Assembly: GCA_934446675.1 (NCBI GenBank)
Contig: CAKSEL010000003.1
Span: 124,001-188,000, forward strand
Direction: 5' to 3'
From: an uncultured Eubacteriales bacterium
GTDB taxonomy: Bacteria > Bacillota > Clostridia > Oscillospirales > CAG-382
DNA length: 64,000 nucleotides
The position numbers and the translations under genes were made by a program. Positions 17,507-25,221 of this stretch are shown here, piece after piece. The notes beneath the pieces are model-generated. The model saw only the letters and a list, made by a program, of their open reading frames with translations. It ran no database searches and was not told the DNA's origin. Position 1 is the stretch's first letter; each line of letters begins with the position of its first letter.

Positions 17507-17549
17507 TGTGTGTACACACATTATAGCACAACGATGTGGCGTTTTTCAA
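17507..17549 (-). promoter_or_regulatory. Promoter with adjacent 14-bp palindrome
   Basis: On the minus strand TTGAAA (17544-17549) and TATAAT (17520-17525) are 18 bases apart. Immediately downstream, TGTGTGTACACACA (17507-17520) is a perfect 14-base palindrome overlapping the edge of the -10 box, a position suited to an operator. It would serve the small gene at 17236-17481. Confidence 0.6.
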
Positions 17550-17818
17550 TAGCCTTTCCGAAATTTATCACATTAATAGTGTAACTTTTCTGTAAGCAAA
17601 AGCAATTTCTGCAGTGGCTAACATACTCCGCATCGAATCGCCCGCCTATCGACTTTGTAGTTTTGTGTGAATTTTTGCGCAATCGCAAATATGCCCACCA
17701 CCCGGCGAACGAGGCTTACTATGCCGTAATTCGTAATTTTTGATGGATTACTGTCTTACGAGCACTCTGCTTTGTCCACGGCTTTTTTGTTTTCCGAATA
17801 TTTAATTGCAGAAAACTA
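17550..17818. other. Gene-free stretch
   Basis: About 270 bases between the small-gene promoter and the pyrR promoter. I see no reading frame with a ribosome binding site, no RNA gene and no clear repeat here. Confidence 0.5.
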
Positions 17819-17847
17819 TTGACAAACTTTGTCGAATGTGATATAAT
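17819..17847 (+). promoter_or_regulatory. Promoter of pyrR-uraA
   Basis: TTGACA (17819-17824) and TATAAT (17842-17847) with a 17-base spacer. Transcription should start near 17854, leaving an untranslated leader of about 195 bases before pyrR. Confidence 0.85.
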
Positions 17848-17859
17848 TCCTCACAGTAA

Positions 17860-18027
17860 AATTAATCTTTAAACTTTGTACAGAGATGCAGGTAAGGTTA
17901 GTCATAGCGGATTTGATAGAGAACGGCGCATTTTAACGAAATGTATTTATGCCGTGCTGTTTTTTGTCAGAATAAGTATGTGTTTTCGAGCCTGCGCGGA
18001 CTTTGTTTTTCGCACAGCTCTTTTTTT
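17860..18027 (+). promoter_or_regulatory. pyrR leader with attenuator terminator
   Basis: The leader has a purine-rich segment (ACAGAGATGCAGGTAAGG near 17880) where a PyrR-binding loop would be expected. It ends with an intrinsic terminator at 17988-18027: GAGCCTGCG pairs imperfectly with CGCACAGCTC and is followed by seven T. A second weaker hairpin lies near 17924-17955. The gene downstream encodes PyrR, which in Gram-positive bacteria binds such leaders when UMP is high and causes termination. The terminator is seen directly; the PyrR site is inferred. Confidence 0.65.
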
Positions 18028-18048
18028 GTGCCGAAAGGAAGATGGCGT

Positions 18049-18582
18049 TTGAAGTATAAAGCTGAAATAATGGACGAAAGCGCCGTTATGCGCGCACTTA
18101 AACGCGTATCGCACGAGATACTCGAAAAAAACGGCGGCTGTGGGGAAATCTGCATTGTCGGAATAAAAAGACGCGGAGTTTCGGTAGCAAATATCATTGC
18201 GGATAACATCGAACAGATAGAGGGTACAAGACCGCCGGTAGGCGAGCTTGACATAAAGCTTTACCGCGACGATCTTTCAAAAATGGCGGACGATCCGGTA
18301 GTATCCGACAAACAGTTGCTGTTTGATGTTACGGATAAGACGGTCGTGCTGGCTGACGACGTAATATATACGGGAAGAACCGTGAGAGCGGCGCTTGACG
18401 CGGTTATGAAATTCGGCAGACCGGCAAAAATACAGCTTGCCGTGCTTGTTGACAGAGGGCACAGAGAGCTTCCGATAAAGGGCGACTTTGTGGGAAAGAA
18501 CGTCCCGACGTCAAAGCAGGAAAGAGTGGCGGTCAAGATACCGCCGTTTGAGAGCGAAACTTCGGTTGAGCTTTACGAATAA
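18049..18582 (+). CDS. pyrR: PyrR bifunctional pyrimidine regulator / uracil phosphoribosyltransferase
   Basis: A 177-residue protein, the usual PyrR length. VVLADDVIYTGRTVRAALDA holds the PRPP-binding motif and is nearly diagnostic. MDESAVMRALKRVSHEI near the start and VDRGHRELPIKGDFVGKNVPTSKQE in pieces also match. PyrR binds the leaders of pyr genes in response to UMP and has weak uracil phosphoribosyltransferase activity. I use TTG at 18049 as start because AAAGGAAG lies 7 bases upstream and the length then fits; the upstream frame to 17941 overlaps the leader terminator. The uracil permease gene follows after 63 bases, forming a uracil salvage operon. Confidence 0.93.
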   Translation: MKYKAEIMDESAVMRALKRVSHEILEKNGGCGEICIVGIKRRGVSVANIIADNIEQIEGTRPPVGELDIKLYRDDLSKMADDPVVSDKQLLFDVTDKTVVLADDVIYTGRTVRAALDAVMKFGRPAKIQLAVLVDRGHRELPIKGDFVGKNVPTSKQERVAVKIPPFESETSVELYE

Positions 18583-18645
18583 AGGTAATACGTTCTCACC
18601 TTGTGGGACGAATTATAAAAAACAATCTTCGGAGGAATTTCAAAA

Positions 18646-20109
18646 ATGAAATTGATCTACGGCATCAAGGACAAACCCAAATTCGGACAGAATCTTGTGT
18701 TTGCGATCCAGCAGCTCCTTGCAATCATGACCGCAACCCTCGTAGTACCGGTTATCACAGGCAACGGTATGCAGCCGGCAGCGGCTCTCTTCGGCGCAGG
18801 TGCGGGAACTCTCGTGTATGTGCTTTTCACAAAGGCAAGCAGCCCCGTATTCTTAGGCTCATCTTTTGCATTCTTGGGTTCAATGGCAGCGGCATTCGCA
18901 GGTGCGGCAACGGTTGAAGTCGGATACCTCGGACTTATACTCGGCGCGATCTTCGCAGGTCTTGTATATGTCGCAATAGCAATAGTCGTAAAGATAGTCG
19001 GAGTAGGCTGGGTAAACAAGCTTATGCCGGCAGTCGTAATAGGACCGACGGTTTCCATAATCGGTCTTTCACTCGCAGGAAACGCAGTCGGCGACCTTGT
19101 AAAGGGTAATATCAGCCGCATGGTACAGTCGGAGATTCCGGCTGAAACGATAGCCACGATTAAGGGTGCACTTTCTCCGGAGATTGCGGCGACAATCCCC
19201 GAAAAACTGACAACGTCCGTGTCTGCGTCTTTCGCAGCGCCTCTTGCGTGCGTCGTATGCGGAATTATCACACTTATCGTAGTAGCTCTCTGCTCGACTT
19301 TCGGCAAAAAGACCGTGAGAATGATTCCGTTCATCATAGGTATACTCGTAGGCTATGCGGTAGCAGGCGTTATGACAATAATCGGCTTTGCGGCAGGCAT
19401 TGACGCTCTCAAGATACTCAATATCGAGCCTTTCAGAGCGCTTGTTGCAGACGGCGTAACACTCAGTACCTTTATTACAATTCCTGAGTTTACATTCCTC
19501 ACCGCACTCGGCGGATTTAAGGAGATCACCGGTTCTTATATCGGCACGATAGCCGTTGCATATGTTCCTGTTGCATTCGTTGTATTCGCAGAGCATATAG
19601 CAGACCACAAGAACATTTCTTCTATCATAGAAAAAGACCTTCTTGAAGATCCCGGACTTTCGAGAACACTTCTCGGCGACGGTATCGGTTCAATGGTTGG
19701 CGCTATCTTCGGTGGCTGCCCCAACACCACATACGGCGAATCGGTAGGCTGCGTTGCAATCAGCGGCTGCGCGTCTGTTTCGACAATAATACTTACGGCA
19801 ATCTGCGCGATAGTAGTATCGTTCGTATCGCCTTTCGTAGCGTTCGTAAACTCGATCCCGTCCTGCGTAATGGGCGGCGTGTGCATGGCGCTTTACGGAT
19901 TTATCGCGGTCAGCGGTCTTAAGATGGTACAGGAAGTTGACCTCAACGAGAACAGAAACCTCTTCGTTGTTTCGACTATCCTTATAGCAGGTATCGGCGG
20001 ACTTACCCTTACATTCGGCAAAGTAACCGTTACCTCCATTGCAGCGGCGCTTATACTCGGTATAATCGTAAATATCGTTCTTTCTCCCGCAGATAAGAAA
20101 AAAGACTGA
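18646..20109 (+). CDS. uraA: Uracil/xanthine permease, NCS2 family
   Basis: A 487-residue integral membrane protein with about 14 hydrophobic segments. The NCS2 hallmarks are the AEHIADHKNISSI segment and the substrate-site loop GGCPNTTYGESVG near residue 360. It probably imports uracil with protons. It sits directly after pyrR in the same transcription unit and starts 8 bases after GGAGGA, so it should be repressed by uridine nucleotides through the pyrR leader. The symbol uraA is assigned by family and context; pyrP is the equivalent name in bacilli. Codon use is strongly biased, suggesting good expression. Confidence 0.9.
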   Translation: MKLIYGIKDKPKFGQNLVFAIQQLLAIMTATLVVPVITGNGMQPAAALFGAGAGTLVYVLFTKASSPVFLGSSFAFLGSMAAAFAGAATVEVGYLGLILGAIFAGLVYVAIAIVVKIVGVGWVNKLMPAVVIGPTVSIIGLSLAGNAVGDLVKGNISRMVQSEIPAETIATIKGALSPEIAATIPEKLTTSVSASFAAPLACVVCGIITLIVVALCSTFGKKTVRMIPFIIGILVGYAVAGVMTIIGFAAGIDALKILNIEPFRALVADGVTLSTFITIPEFTFLTALGGFKEITGSYIGTIAVAYVPVAFVVFAEHIADHKNISSIIEKDLLEDPGLSRTLLGDGIGSMVGAIFGGCPNTTYGESVGCVAISGCASVSTIILTAICAIVVSFVSPFVAFVNSIPSCVMGGVCMALYGFIAVSGLKMVQEVDLNENRNLFVVSTILIAGIGGLTLTFGKVTVTSIAAALILGIIVNIVLSPADKKKD

Positions 20110-20136
20110 TTTAAGGTCTGATTAATTTAAAATGTA

Positions 20137-20170
20137 AGCCCGGTGATTGATTTCGCCGGGTTTTGTTTTT
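20137..20170 (+). terminator. Terminator after the uracil permease gene
   Basis: CCCGG (20139-20143) pairs with CCGGG (20156-20160) around a 12-base loop and is followed by TTTTGTTTTT. Confidence 0.85.
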
Positions 20171-20266
20171 GTACGAACGCAAAAGGAACTTTTGCCCTTA
20201 TTTTTCGTCTTTATAGATGTAAGATAAAACATATGCAATTTAAGAAACAGGCGAAAGGGCGGAAAT

Positions 20267-20737
20267 ATGAAAAGGGTAGTTATTATATTGCTTGCGGCGT
20301 TTTTTGTATTTACAGCCGCATACTCGGCAGACAGTCAAGAAAAATATGAGTATTCGCTTGCGGTAAACGGACAGGACACCGGGCTTTCAGATCTTCCCGT
20401 TCCGATATATGAAAAGGACGGCAGCGTTATGGTACCTCTTCGCAAAATCGGCGAGGCTCTCGGCTATAAGGCGGATTGGGACGAAAAGACGGGAGATATA
20501 ATAATCGACGACGGGTATATTCAGAAAGCCGTACTTCATGACGGTTCGCAAAATGTTGAGTTCATAGGCAGACTCAAAGTCATAAATATGAGCCGCGAAA
20601 TACAAAATGCCGTCCCGACCGAAATACACGAAGGATACACGTATGTTCCGCTTGAATTTTTCAGGGAATTTTTCAACGACACGTCTTTTGACGGCGCAAA
20701 CATAAATATCGAACCGAGTAAATGCTATATTGACTGA
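20267..20737 (+). CDS. Small secreted protein with copper-amine-oxidase-N-like domain
   Basis: A 156-residue protein with a signal peptide (KRVVIILLAAFFVFTAAYSADS). The mature part holds VMVPLRKIGEALGYKADWD followed by DIIIDDG, the repeat pattern of the Cu_amine_oxidN1 domain, common in clostridial surface proteins and not catalytic by itself. A second half-copy, EGYTYVPLEFFREFF, follows near residue 122. It lies alone between the uracil permease terminator and a bidirectional terminator. A GGGCGG motif is 5 bases before the ATG. Probably exported and wall-associated; function unknown. Confidence 0.8.
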   Translation: MKRVVIILLAAFFVFTAAYSADSQEKYEYSLAVNGQDTGLSDLPVPIYEKDGSVMVPLRKIGEALGYKADWDEKTGDIIIDDGYIQKAVLHDGSQNVEFIGRLKVINMSREIQNAVPTEIHEGYTYVPLEFFREFFNDTSFDGANINIEPSKCYID

Positions 20738-20783
20738 AAACGTATCGCAATTTGCTCTGCCGGGCGTATAAATGACGGCAAAA

Positions 20784-20835
20784 CAGAATAAAAAATAACC
20801 GACTTCAAAGTAAAATTACAGCGAAGCCGGTTTTT
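20784..20835 (+). repeat. Terminator-bearing direct repeat, copy A
   Basis: A 52-base element containing CCGACTTC and GAAGCCGG arms and a TTTTT run, nearly identical to a copy at 22005-22058. It ends the gene at 20267-20737. The two copies are in the same orientation and bracket the zinc-ribbon/XRE gene pair. Confidence 0.85.
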
Positions 20836-20860
20836 CGTAAATATTGTTCAAATACAGAGC

Positions 20861-20886
20861 AAAACAAAAGCAGCCGAAAGGCTGCT
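20861..20886 (-). terminator. Terminator of the zinc-ribbon gene
   Basis: On the minus strand AGCAGCC, a four-base loop (TTTC) and GGCTGCT form a strong hairpin followed by TTTGTTTTG. It lies about 40 bases after the stop of the gene at 20927-21634. Confidence 0.85.
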
Positions 20887-20926
20887 TAAAAATATAACGT
20901 TCGGGACGTATGTTTTTTAATTTTTA

Positions 20927-21634
20927 TTAGTTGATTTTTACATCGAACGACATATCGGATTTTATGTATACGCTGAATCCGCCGGCTTCATAGTCCTCTT
21001 TTGAAATCTCAAAGACTTTTGAATCCCTTACTTTTATGCCGGGATTGAGATCGCTCCAGACTTTTCTGTCGGGATCTGTTTCGGTTGCGTAATAGCTCGA
21101 TGCGGAAAGGTCGCTGTCGAAAACGGTGCCCTCCGAATCTTTCAGACGCACTGTCGGGAGACTGAATGACGAGATTGGCTCTTTTGTTATGTTTTTGTAC
21201 TCAAGATTTACGCAAACATATATTCCTCCCTCGGAAGGTTCGGTTGACAGATACTGAGAGCCGACTTTTGAACGCGTTTCAACATTGGTTACGGTTATCT
21301 CGAATTTCTTTGTTTCAAGAGTATCTCCGACCGAAAATACCGTTTCTTCCGGCTGTTCGGGCGTGCTTACATCTCCAGCATTTGCGTTTGCTGAATTCAC
21401 ATCGGCTGAACCGGAGACAGTCGGGGTTGTTTCGGCGTCACCTTTTTTTGTGGGTGCGGAACCGTCGTCGCCGCCAGAAACGGCAAAAATTATTATGACG
21501 AAAATTACCGCTATTATCCAGATCAGGCACCCTATGCCTTTCGGCAATCCGTTATTTGCTCCGCATTGCGGGCAGACCTTTGCGTTTCTTGCGATTTCAG
21601 CACCGCAGCTCTTGCATTTGATTAGTTTTGACAT
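20927..21634 (-). CDS. Zinc-ribbon membrane protein with DUF4352-like domain
   Basis: A 235-residue protein beginning MSKLIKCKSCGAEIARNAKVCPQCG; the two CxxC pairs (residues 7-10 and 22-25) form a zinc ribbon. One membrane span (about 37-58) and a Ser/Thr/Pro-rich linker follow, then an extracytoplasmic beta-rich domain (about 100-235) resembling DUF4352/TRF2-type immunoglobulin-like domains. The ATG at 21634 follows AAGGAGG by 6 bases; the upstream ATG at 21661 lies inside an operator. It is divergent from an XRE regulator and shares two operator-like palindromes with it. Function unknown; a stress or envelope role is a guess. Confidence 0.78.
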   Translation of the reverse strand: MSKLIKCKSCGAEIARNAKVCPQCGANNGLPKGIGCLIWIIAVIFVIIIFAVSGGDDGSAPTKKGDAETTPTVSGSADVNSANANAGDVSTPEQPEETVFSVGDTLETKKFEITVTNVETRSKVGSQYLSTEPSEGGIYVCVNLEYKNITKEPISSFSLPTVRLKDSEGTVFDSDLSASSYYATETDPDRKVWSDLNPGIKVRDSKVFEISKEDYEAGGFSVYIKSDMSFDVKIN

Positions 21635-21651
21635 GGTTTCCTCCTTAATTT

Positions 21652-21670
21652 TGACATTCACTGAATGTCA
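21652..21670. promoter_or_regulatory. Operator-like palindrome 1 (TGACA-N9-TGTCA)
   Basis: TGACATTC-ACT-GAATGTCA, a perfect 8-base inverted repeat with a 3-base centre, lies 18 bases upstream of the zinc-ribbon ATG and downstream of its promoter. It shares exact TGACA/TGTCA arms and spacing with the site at 21705-21723. It is the likely binding site of the adjacent XRE protein. Confidence 0.7.
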
Positions 21671-21681
21671 TATTTGCTGTT

Positions 21682-21710
21682 ATTATAGCATATAATTTTC
21701 ATATTGACAA
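21682..21710 (-). promoter_or_regulatory. Promoter of the zinc-ribbon gene
   Basis: On the minus strand TTGTCA (21705-21710) and TATAAT (21682-21687) are 17 bases apart. The -35 box overlaps operator site 2, so binding there would block RNA polymerase. Confidence 0.7.
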
Positions 21711-21723
21711 GTACTAAATGTCA
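21705..21723. promoter_or_regulatory. Operator-like palindrome 2 (TGACA-N9-TGTCA)
   Basis: TGACA-AGTACTAAA-TGTCA, the same arms and 9-base spacing as site 1. It overlaps the -35 box of the minus-strand promoter and lies 18 bases before the XRE start codon. The distance between site centres is 53 bases, about five helical turns. Confidence 0.7.
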
Positions 21724-21740
21724 AAAAATGAGGATTTTTT

Positions 21741-21995
21741 ATGTTTATTAATAAAACAGAGGACGGACTGAACAATATTTGCGGAAAAAATGTTGCAAAA
21801 AGACGCAAAGAACTGAAGCTTTCGCAGAGAAAGCTTGCGGATAAACTCCAGCTTGCCGGGATTGATATTGACAAAAACGCGGTTCAGCGCATTGAGTGCG
21901 GAAAAAGATTTGTGACGGATATAGAAATTGTGGTATTTGCAAAGGTTTTGGAAATTGAACTCAAAGACCTGCTGCATTGCGGTTCGGAATTCTGA
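21741..21995 (+). CDS. XRE-family helix-turn-helix regulator
   Basis: An 84-residue DNA-binding protein. NVAKRRKELKLSQRKLADKL followed by IDKNAVQRIECGKRFVTDIE gives a clear five-helix XRE domain with little else. It is divergent from the zinc-ribbon gene, and both start codons are flanked by matching palindromes, so it likely represses both genes. GAGGA precedes the ATG by about 8 bases. The gene is shorter than most XRE regulators with a sensor domain, so any signal must be sensed by the HTH domain or a partner. Confidence 0.85.
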   Translation: MFINKTEDGLNNICGKNVAKRRKELKLSQRKLADKLQLAGIDIDKNAVQRIECGKRFVTDIEIVVFAKVLEIELKDLLHCGSEF

Positions 21996-22004
21996 AAATT
22001 TGCG

Positions 22005-22058
22005 CAGAATAAAAATATAACCGACTTCAAAGTAAAAATTACAGCGAAGCCGGTTTTT
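22005..22058 (+). repeat. Terminator-bearing direct repeat, copy B
   Basis: A 54-base near-copy of 20784-20835 in the same orientation, with CCGACTTC (22021-22028), GAAGCCGG (22046-22053) and a TTTTT run. It terminates the XRE gene and, on the other strand, may end aspS transcription. Confidence 0.85.
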
Positions 22059-22092
22059 GTTTTAAGTTTTAATTAAAATTTTCCCTTGTGCC

Positions 22093-23874
22093 TTATTCCT
22101 GAGTTTTTACGTCAAGTCCGAGTTCGTCAAGCGTCTTGTCGTCTACGGGAGCCGGGCACATTGTCATAAGCTCCGTCGCGTTCTGAACTTTCGGGAATGC
22201 TATAACGTCACGCAGACTGTCAGCGCCCAAAAGCTGCATTACAAGTCTGTCAAGACCTATGCCCATTCCGCCGTGAGGAGGTGCGCCGTACTTGAACGCC
22301 GTGGTGAGAAAACCGAACTTTTCGGCAATCTCGTCGTCGGTAAGTCCGAGGAGAGTAAAGATTCTGTTCTGAAGTTCGGGATTTGTTATACGTATCGAAC
22401 CGCTGGAAAGCTCAATTCCGTTGAGGACCAGGTCGTATGCCTTGGCTCTGACTTTCGCCTTGTCTGTTTCGAGATATTCGAGACACTCGTCAAGCGGAGC
22501 GGTGAACGGGTGGTGCATCGCAAGCCACTCTCCGGATTCTTCGTCGTATTCAAAGAACGGGAATTCCGTGATCCAGAGCAGATTGTAGCCTTTTTTCTCA
22601 ATTCCGAGACGCTGCGAAACCTCAATTCTGAGAGTGCCGAGCTGAGTGAGAACTTTAGATGTATTTGTGTCTGCGATAATGAGAATAACGTCGCCGGTCT
22701 TTGCGTCGGCTTTCTTTGCAATGGCAGCCATTTCGTCGTCGGTCATGAACTTTGCAAAGGAGCTTGCAATTCCGTCGTCGGTGTATCTTATCCATGCAAG
22801 ACCTTTTCCGCCGATACCCTTTACGTGTTCGGTAAGCTTGTCAAGTTCTTTTCTGGTAAGCGATTTTACTGCGTTTTCGGCTTTTATTGCCCTTACGCTG
22901 CCGCCTCCGGATACGGCGCCCGAGAATACCGAGAAACCGCACTTTTCGGCAATGTCGCTGAGATCGAAGATCTCCATGCCGTATCTTGTGTCGGGCTTGT
23001 CGCTGCCGTAGCGTTCCATAGCCTCTTTGTAGGTAAGGCGCGGAATGGGAGTTACAAGGTCGATTCCGAGAATTTCCTTGAATATGCGCTTCATAAAGCC
23101 CTCGCCCATTGCAAGCACGTCCTCCATCTCGACAAAGGACATTTCAAGGTCTATCTGAGTAAATTCGGGCTGTCTGTCTGCTCTGAGATCCTCGTCGCGG
23201 AAGCATCTTGCTATCTGCATATATCTGTCAAAGCCTGCAACCATCGAAAGCTGCTTGTAAAGCTGGGGAGACTGCGGCAGGGCATAGAACGAACCCTTGT
23301 GAACGCGGCTGGGAACGAGATAGTCGCGCGCGCCTTCGGGTGTGCTCTTTATGAGCATAGGCGTTTCTATTTCGATAAAGCCGTTTTCGTCAAAGTAGTC
23401 GCGTGTTATCTTTGTTATCTTGTGGCGCAGAAGAATGTTGCTCATAAGGTCGGGACGGCGCAGATCAAGGTATCTGTACTTTAATCTGAGTTCCTCGTTT
23501 GAACGGCAGTTTTCCACAATTTCAAAGGGAGGAGTCTGGCTCTCGCCGAGAATTTTAAGCTCGGTTACGTATATTTCGACGTGACCTGTCGGTATCGTTT
23601 CGTTTTTGCTTGAACGTTCGCGCACAACGCCGGTTGCGGCAAGGACATATTCGCTCTTTGCGCTCTTTGCCTTTTCCATGAGAGCCTTGTCCGAGTTTTC
23701 GTCAAGTGCAAGCTGAACTATGCCTGTTCTGTCGCGCAGGTCTATAAAGCAAAGCGTTCCGAGGTCTCTCGATTTCTGAACCCAGCCCATTACCGTAACT
23801 GTCTTTCCGATGTGTCCGTCACGGACGTTTCCGCAGTAGTCCGTGCGTTTGGTATTTCCTAAAAATTCTGCCAT
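22093..23874 (-). CDS. aspS: Aspartyl-tRNA synthetase
   Basis: A 593-residue class II synthetase of the bacterial type. The N-terminal OB fold begins TDYCGNVRDGHIGKTVTVMGWVQ. Motif 2 appears as RCFRDEDLRADRQPEFTQID, the GAD insertion lies in the middle, and motif 3 as GGMGIGLDRLVM. It charges tRNA-Asp. I choose the ATG at 23874 because AAGGAA precedes it and it matches the family start MAEFL; a frame to 23916 adds an unlikely basic tail. It lies 45 bases after hisS, a common Gram-positive pairing. Whether it also charges tRNA-Asn cannot be judged here. Confidence 0.97.
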   Translation of the reverse strand: MAEFLGNTKRTDYCGNVRDGHIGKTVTVMGWVQKSRDLGTLCFIDLRDRTGIVQLALDENSDKALMEKAKSAKSEYVLAATGVVRERSSKNETIPTGHVEIYVTELKILGESQTPPFEIVENCRSNEELRLKYRYLDLRRPDLMSNILLRHKITKITRDYFDENGFIEIETPMLIKSTPEGARDYLVPSRVHKGSFYALPQSPQLYKQLSMVAGFDRYMQIARCFRDEDLRADRQPEFTQIDLEMSFVEMEDVLAMGEGFMKRIFKEILGIDLVTPIPRLTYKEAMERYGSDKPDTRYGMEIFDLSDIAEKCGFSVFSGAVSGGGSVRAIKAENAVKSLTRKELDKLTEHVKGIGGKGLAWIRYTDDGIASSFAKFMTDDEMAAIAKKADAKTGDVILIIADTNTSKVLTQLGTLRIEVSQRLGIEKKGYNLLWITEFPFFEYDEESGEWLAMHHPFTAPLDECLEYLETDKAKVRAKAYDLVLNGIELSSGSIRITNPELQNRIFTLLGLTDDEIAEKFGFLTTAFKYGAPPHGGMGIGLDRLVMQLLGADSLRDVIAFPKVQNATELMTMCPAPVDDKTLDELGLDVKTQE

Positions 23875-23919
23875 GATGGAAGATTCCTTTCGTTTAAGGT
23901 TTATATTTTTCCGCAATTA

Positions 23920-25194
23920 TTATTTACCGAGATCAAGAATTGTTTTTTCGGCGTCCGCAAGGCCGATCTCGACCGAACGCTCCTTGTCGGTCATGTTTTT
24001 GAGCGTTGCTTTTCCTGTTTCAAGCTCGTTGTCGCCGAGAGCAAGCACAAATGCCGCACCCTTTTTGTCGGCATATTTCATCTGAGCCTTCATGCTTCTC
24101 GAAACAACGTCGCATTCGGCGTATATTCCGTCCGCGCGCAGTTTTTCGCAGAGGTCAAACGCGTATAAAGCCGCCTTTTCGCCCATTGACGCGATGTATA
24201 CAAACGGTTTTTTTACCACCGCAAGCTCAAGTTCGCCCTTGGCGGCTTTTGCGCGCAGCGCGAGTATTATTCTCGTAAGTCCCATGCCGAAACCTATTCC
24301 GCAGAGCTTCGGACCGGAAAGCTCTTCCACAAGTCCGTCGTATCTTCCGCCGCCGCATATTGTGCTCTGTGCGCCTATGTCGTCTGATATAAATTCAAAT
24401 ACCGTCTTTACGTAGTAGTCAAGTCCGCGCACGATCTTCGGGTTTACTTCGTACTTTATGCCGAGAGAATCAAGCGCACCCTTTAATGTTTCAAAGTGGT
24501 TTCTGCAGTCCGGGCAGAGATGGTCTACGGTCTTGGGAGCGCCGGACGCAATTTCCGAGCATATCGGGCTTTTGCAGTCGAGTATGCGCAGAGGATTTGT
24601 CTTTAAACGCTCTTTGCAGGTCGGGCAAAGCTCGTCCTTTCTCGACGTGAAGTATTCCACAAGCGCCTTGTGGTAGTCGGGACGGCAGTTTTTGCAGCCG
24701 ATTGAATTTATGTGGAGCGACGCGCCTATACCGAGCTTTTTGATAACTCCGTCGGCAAGGGATATAACGCTTGCGTCTGCAAGTGCGCTTTCCGCACCGA
24801 ACATTTCAACGCCGAACTGATAAAACTCTCTCGAACGTCCTGCCTGAGGCTTTTCGTATCTGAAAAACGGACCGAGATAGTAGAGTTTGAGCGGCATAGG
24901 CTCGTTGTAAAGGCTGTTTTCGATAAGGCTTCTTACAACTCCCGCCGTGCCTTCGGGACGCAGACAAAGCTCTGTTCCGTCGCGCTCTGAGAGGGTGAAC
25001 ATTTCCTTCTGAACTATGTCGGTAGTGCCGCCGACGCCCCTCTTGTAAAGAGAGGAAAGCTCAAAGGTAGGTATTCTGATTTCGTTAAAGCCGTAAGAAT
25101 CGGCAGCGTCTCTGATAACGCTTTCGACGCTGTGCCAGACTGCGGTTTCTTCGGGCAGTATGTCAAGCGTGCCCTTTGGTTTTTGTATTGTCAT
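23920..25194 (-). CDS. hisS: Histidyl-tRNA synthetase
   Basis: A 424-residue class II synthetase. The start KPKGTLDILPEE, the loop CLRPEGTAGVVRS, the histidine-specific LDYYVKTVFEF and GGGRYDGLVEEL are all present, and a C-terminal anticodon-binding domain ends with VALGDNEL-type sequence (FVLALGDNELETG). An insertion with four CxxC-like cysteines (CPTCKERLKTNPLRILDCK region, residues about 190-235) is typical of clostridial and bacillar HisRS. It charges tRNA-His. AAGGAG precedes the ATG. No T-box leader is visible upstream; a small HTH gene lies 27 bases away. Confidence 0.97.
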   Translation of the reverse strand: MTIQKPKGTLDILPEETAVWHSVESVIRDAADSYGFNEIRIPTFELSSLYKRGVGGTTDIVQKEMFTLSERDGTELCLRPEGTAGVVRSLIENSLYNEPMPLKLYYLGPFFRYEKPQAGRSREFYQFGVEMFGAESALADASVISLADGVIKKLGIGASLHINSIGCKNCRPDYHKALVEYFTSRKDELCPTCKERLKTNPLRILDCKSPICSEIASGAPKTVDHLCPDCRNHFETLKGALDSLGIKYEVNPKIVRGLDYYVKTVFEFISDDIGAQSTICGGGRYDGLVEELSGPKLCGIGFGMGLTRIILALRAKAAKGELELAVVKKPFVYIASMGEKAALYAFDLCEKLRADGIYAECDVVSRSMKAQMKYADKKGAAFVLALGDNELETGKATLKNMTDKERSVEIGLADAEKTILDLGK

Positions 25195-25221
25195 TTTAAA
25201 GACTCCTTAGAGTTTTGTTTA

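Noticed and set aside
22273..23484. A 403-codon frame opposite aspS
   Set aside because: Antisense to a certain synthetase gene, with low-complexity-looking translation and no start signal.
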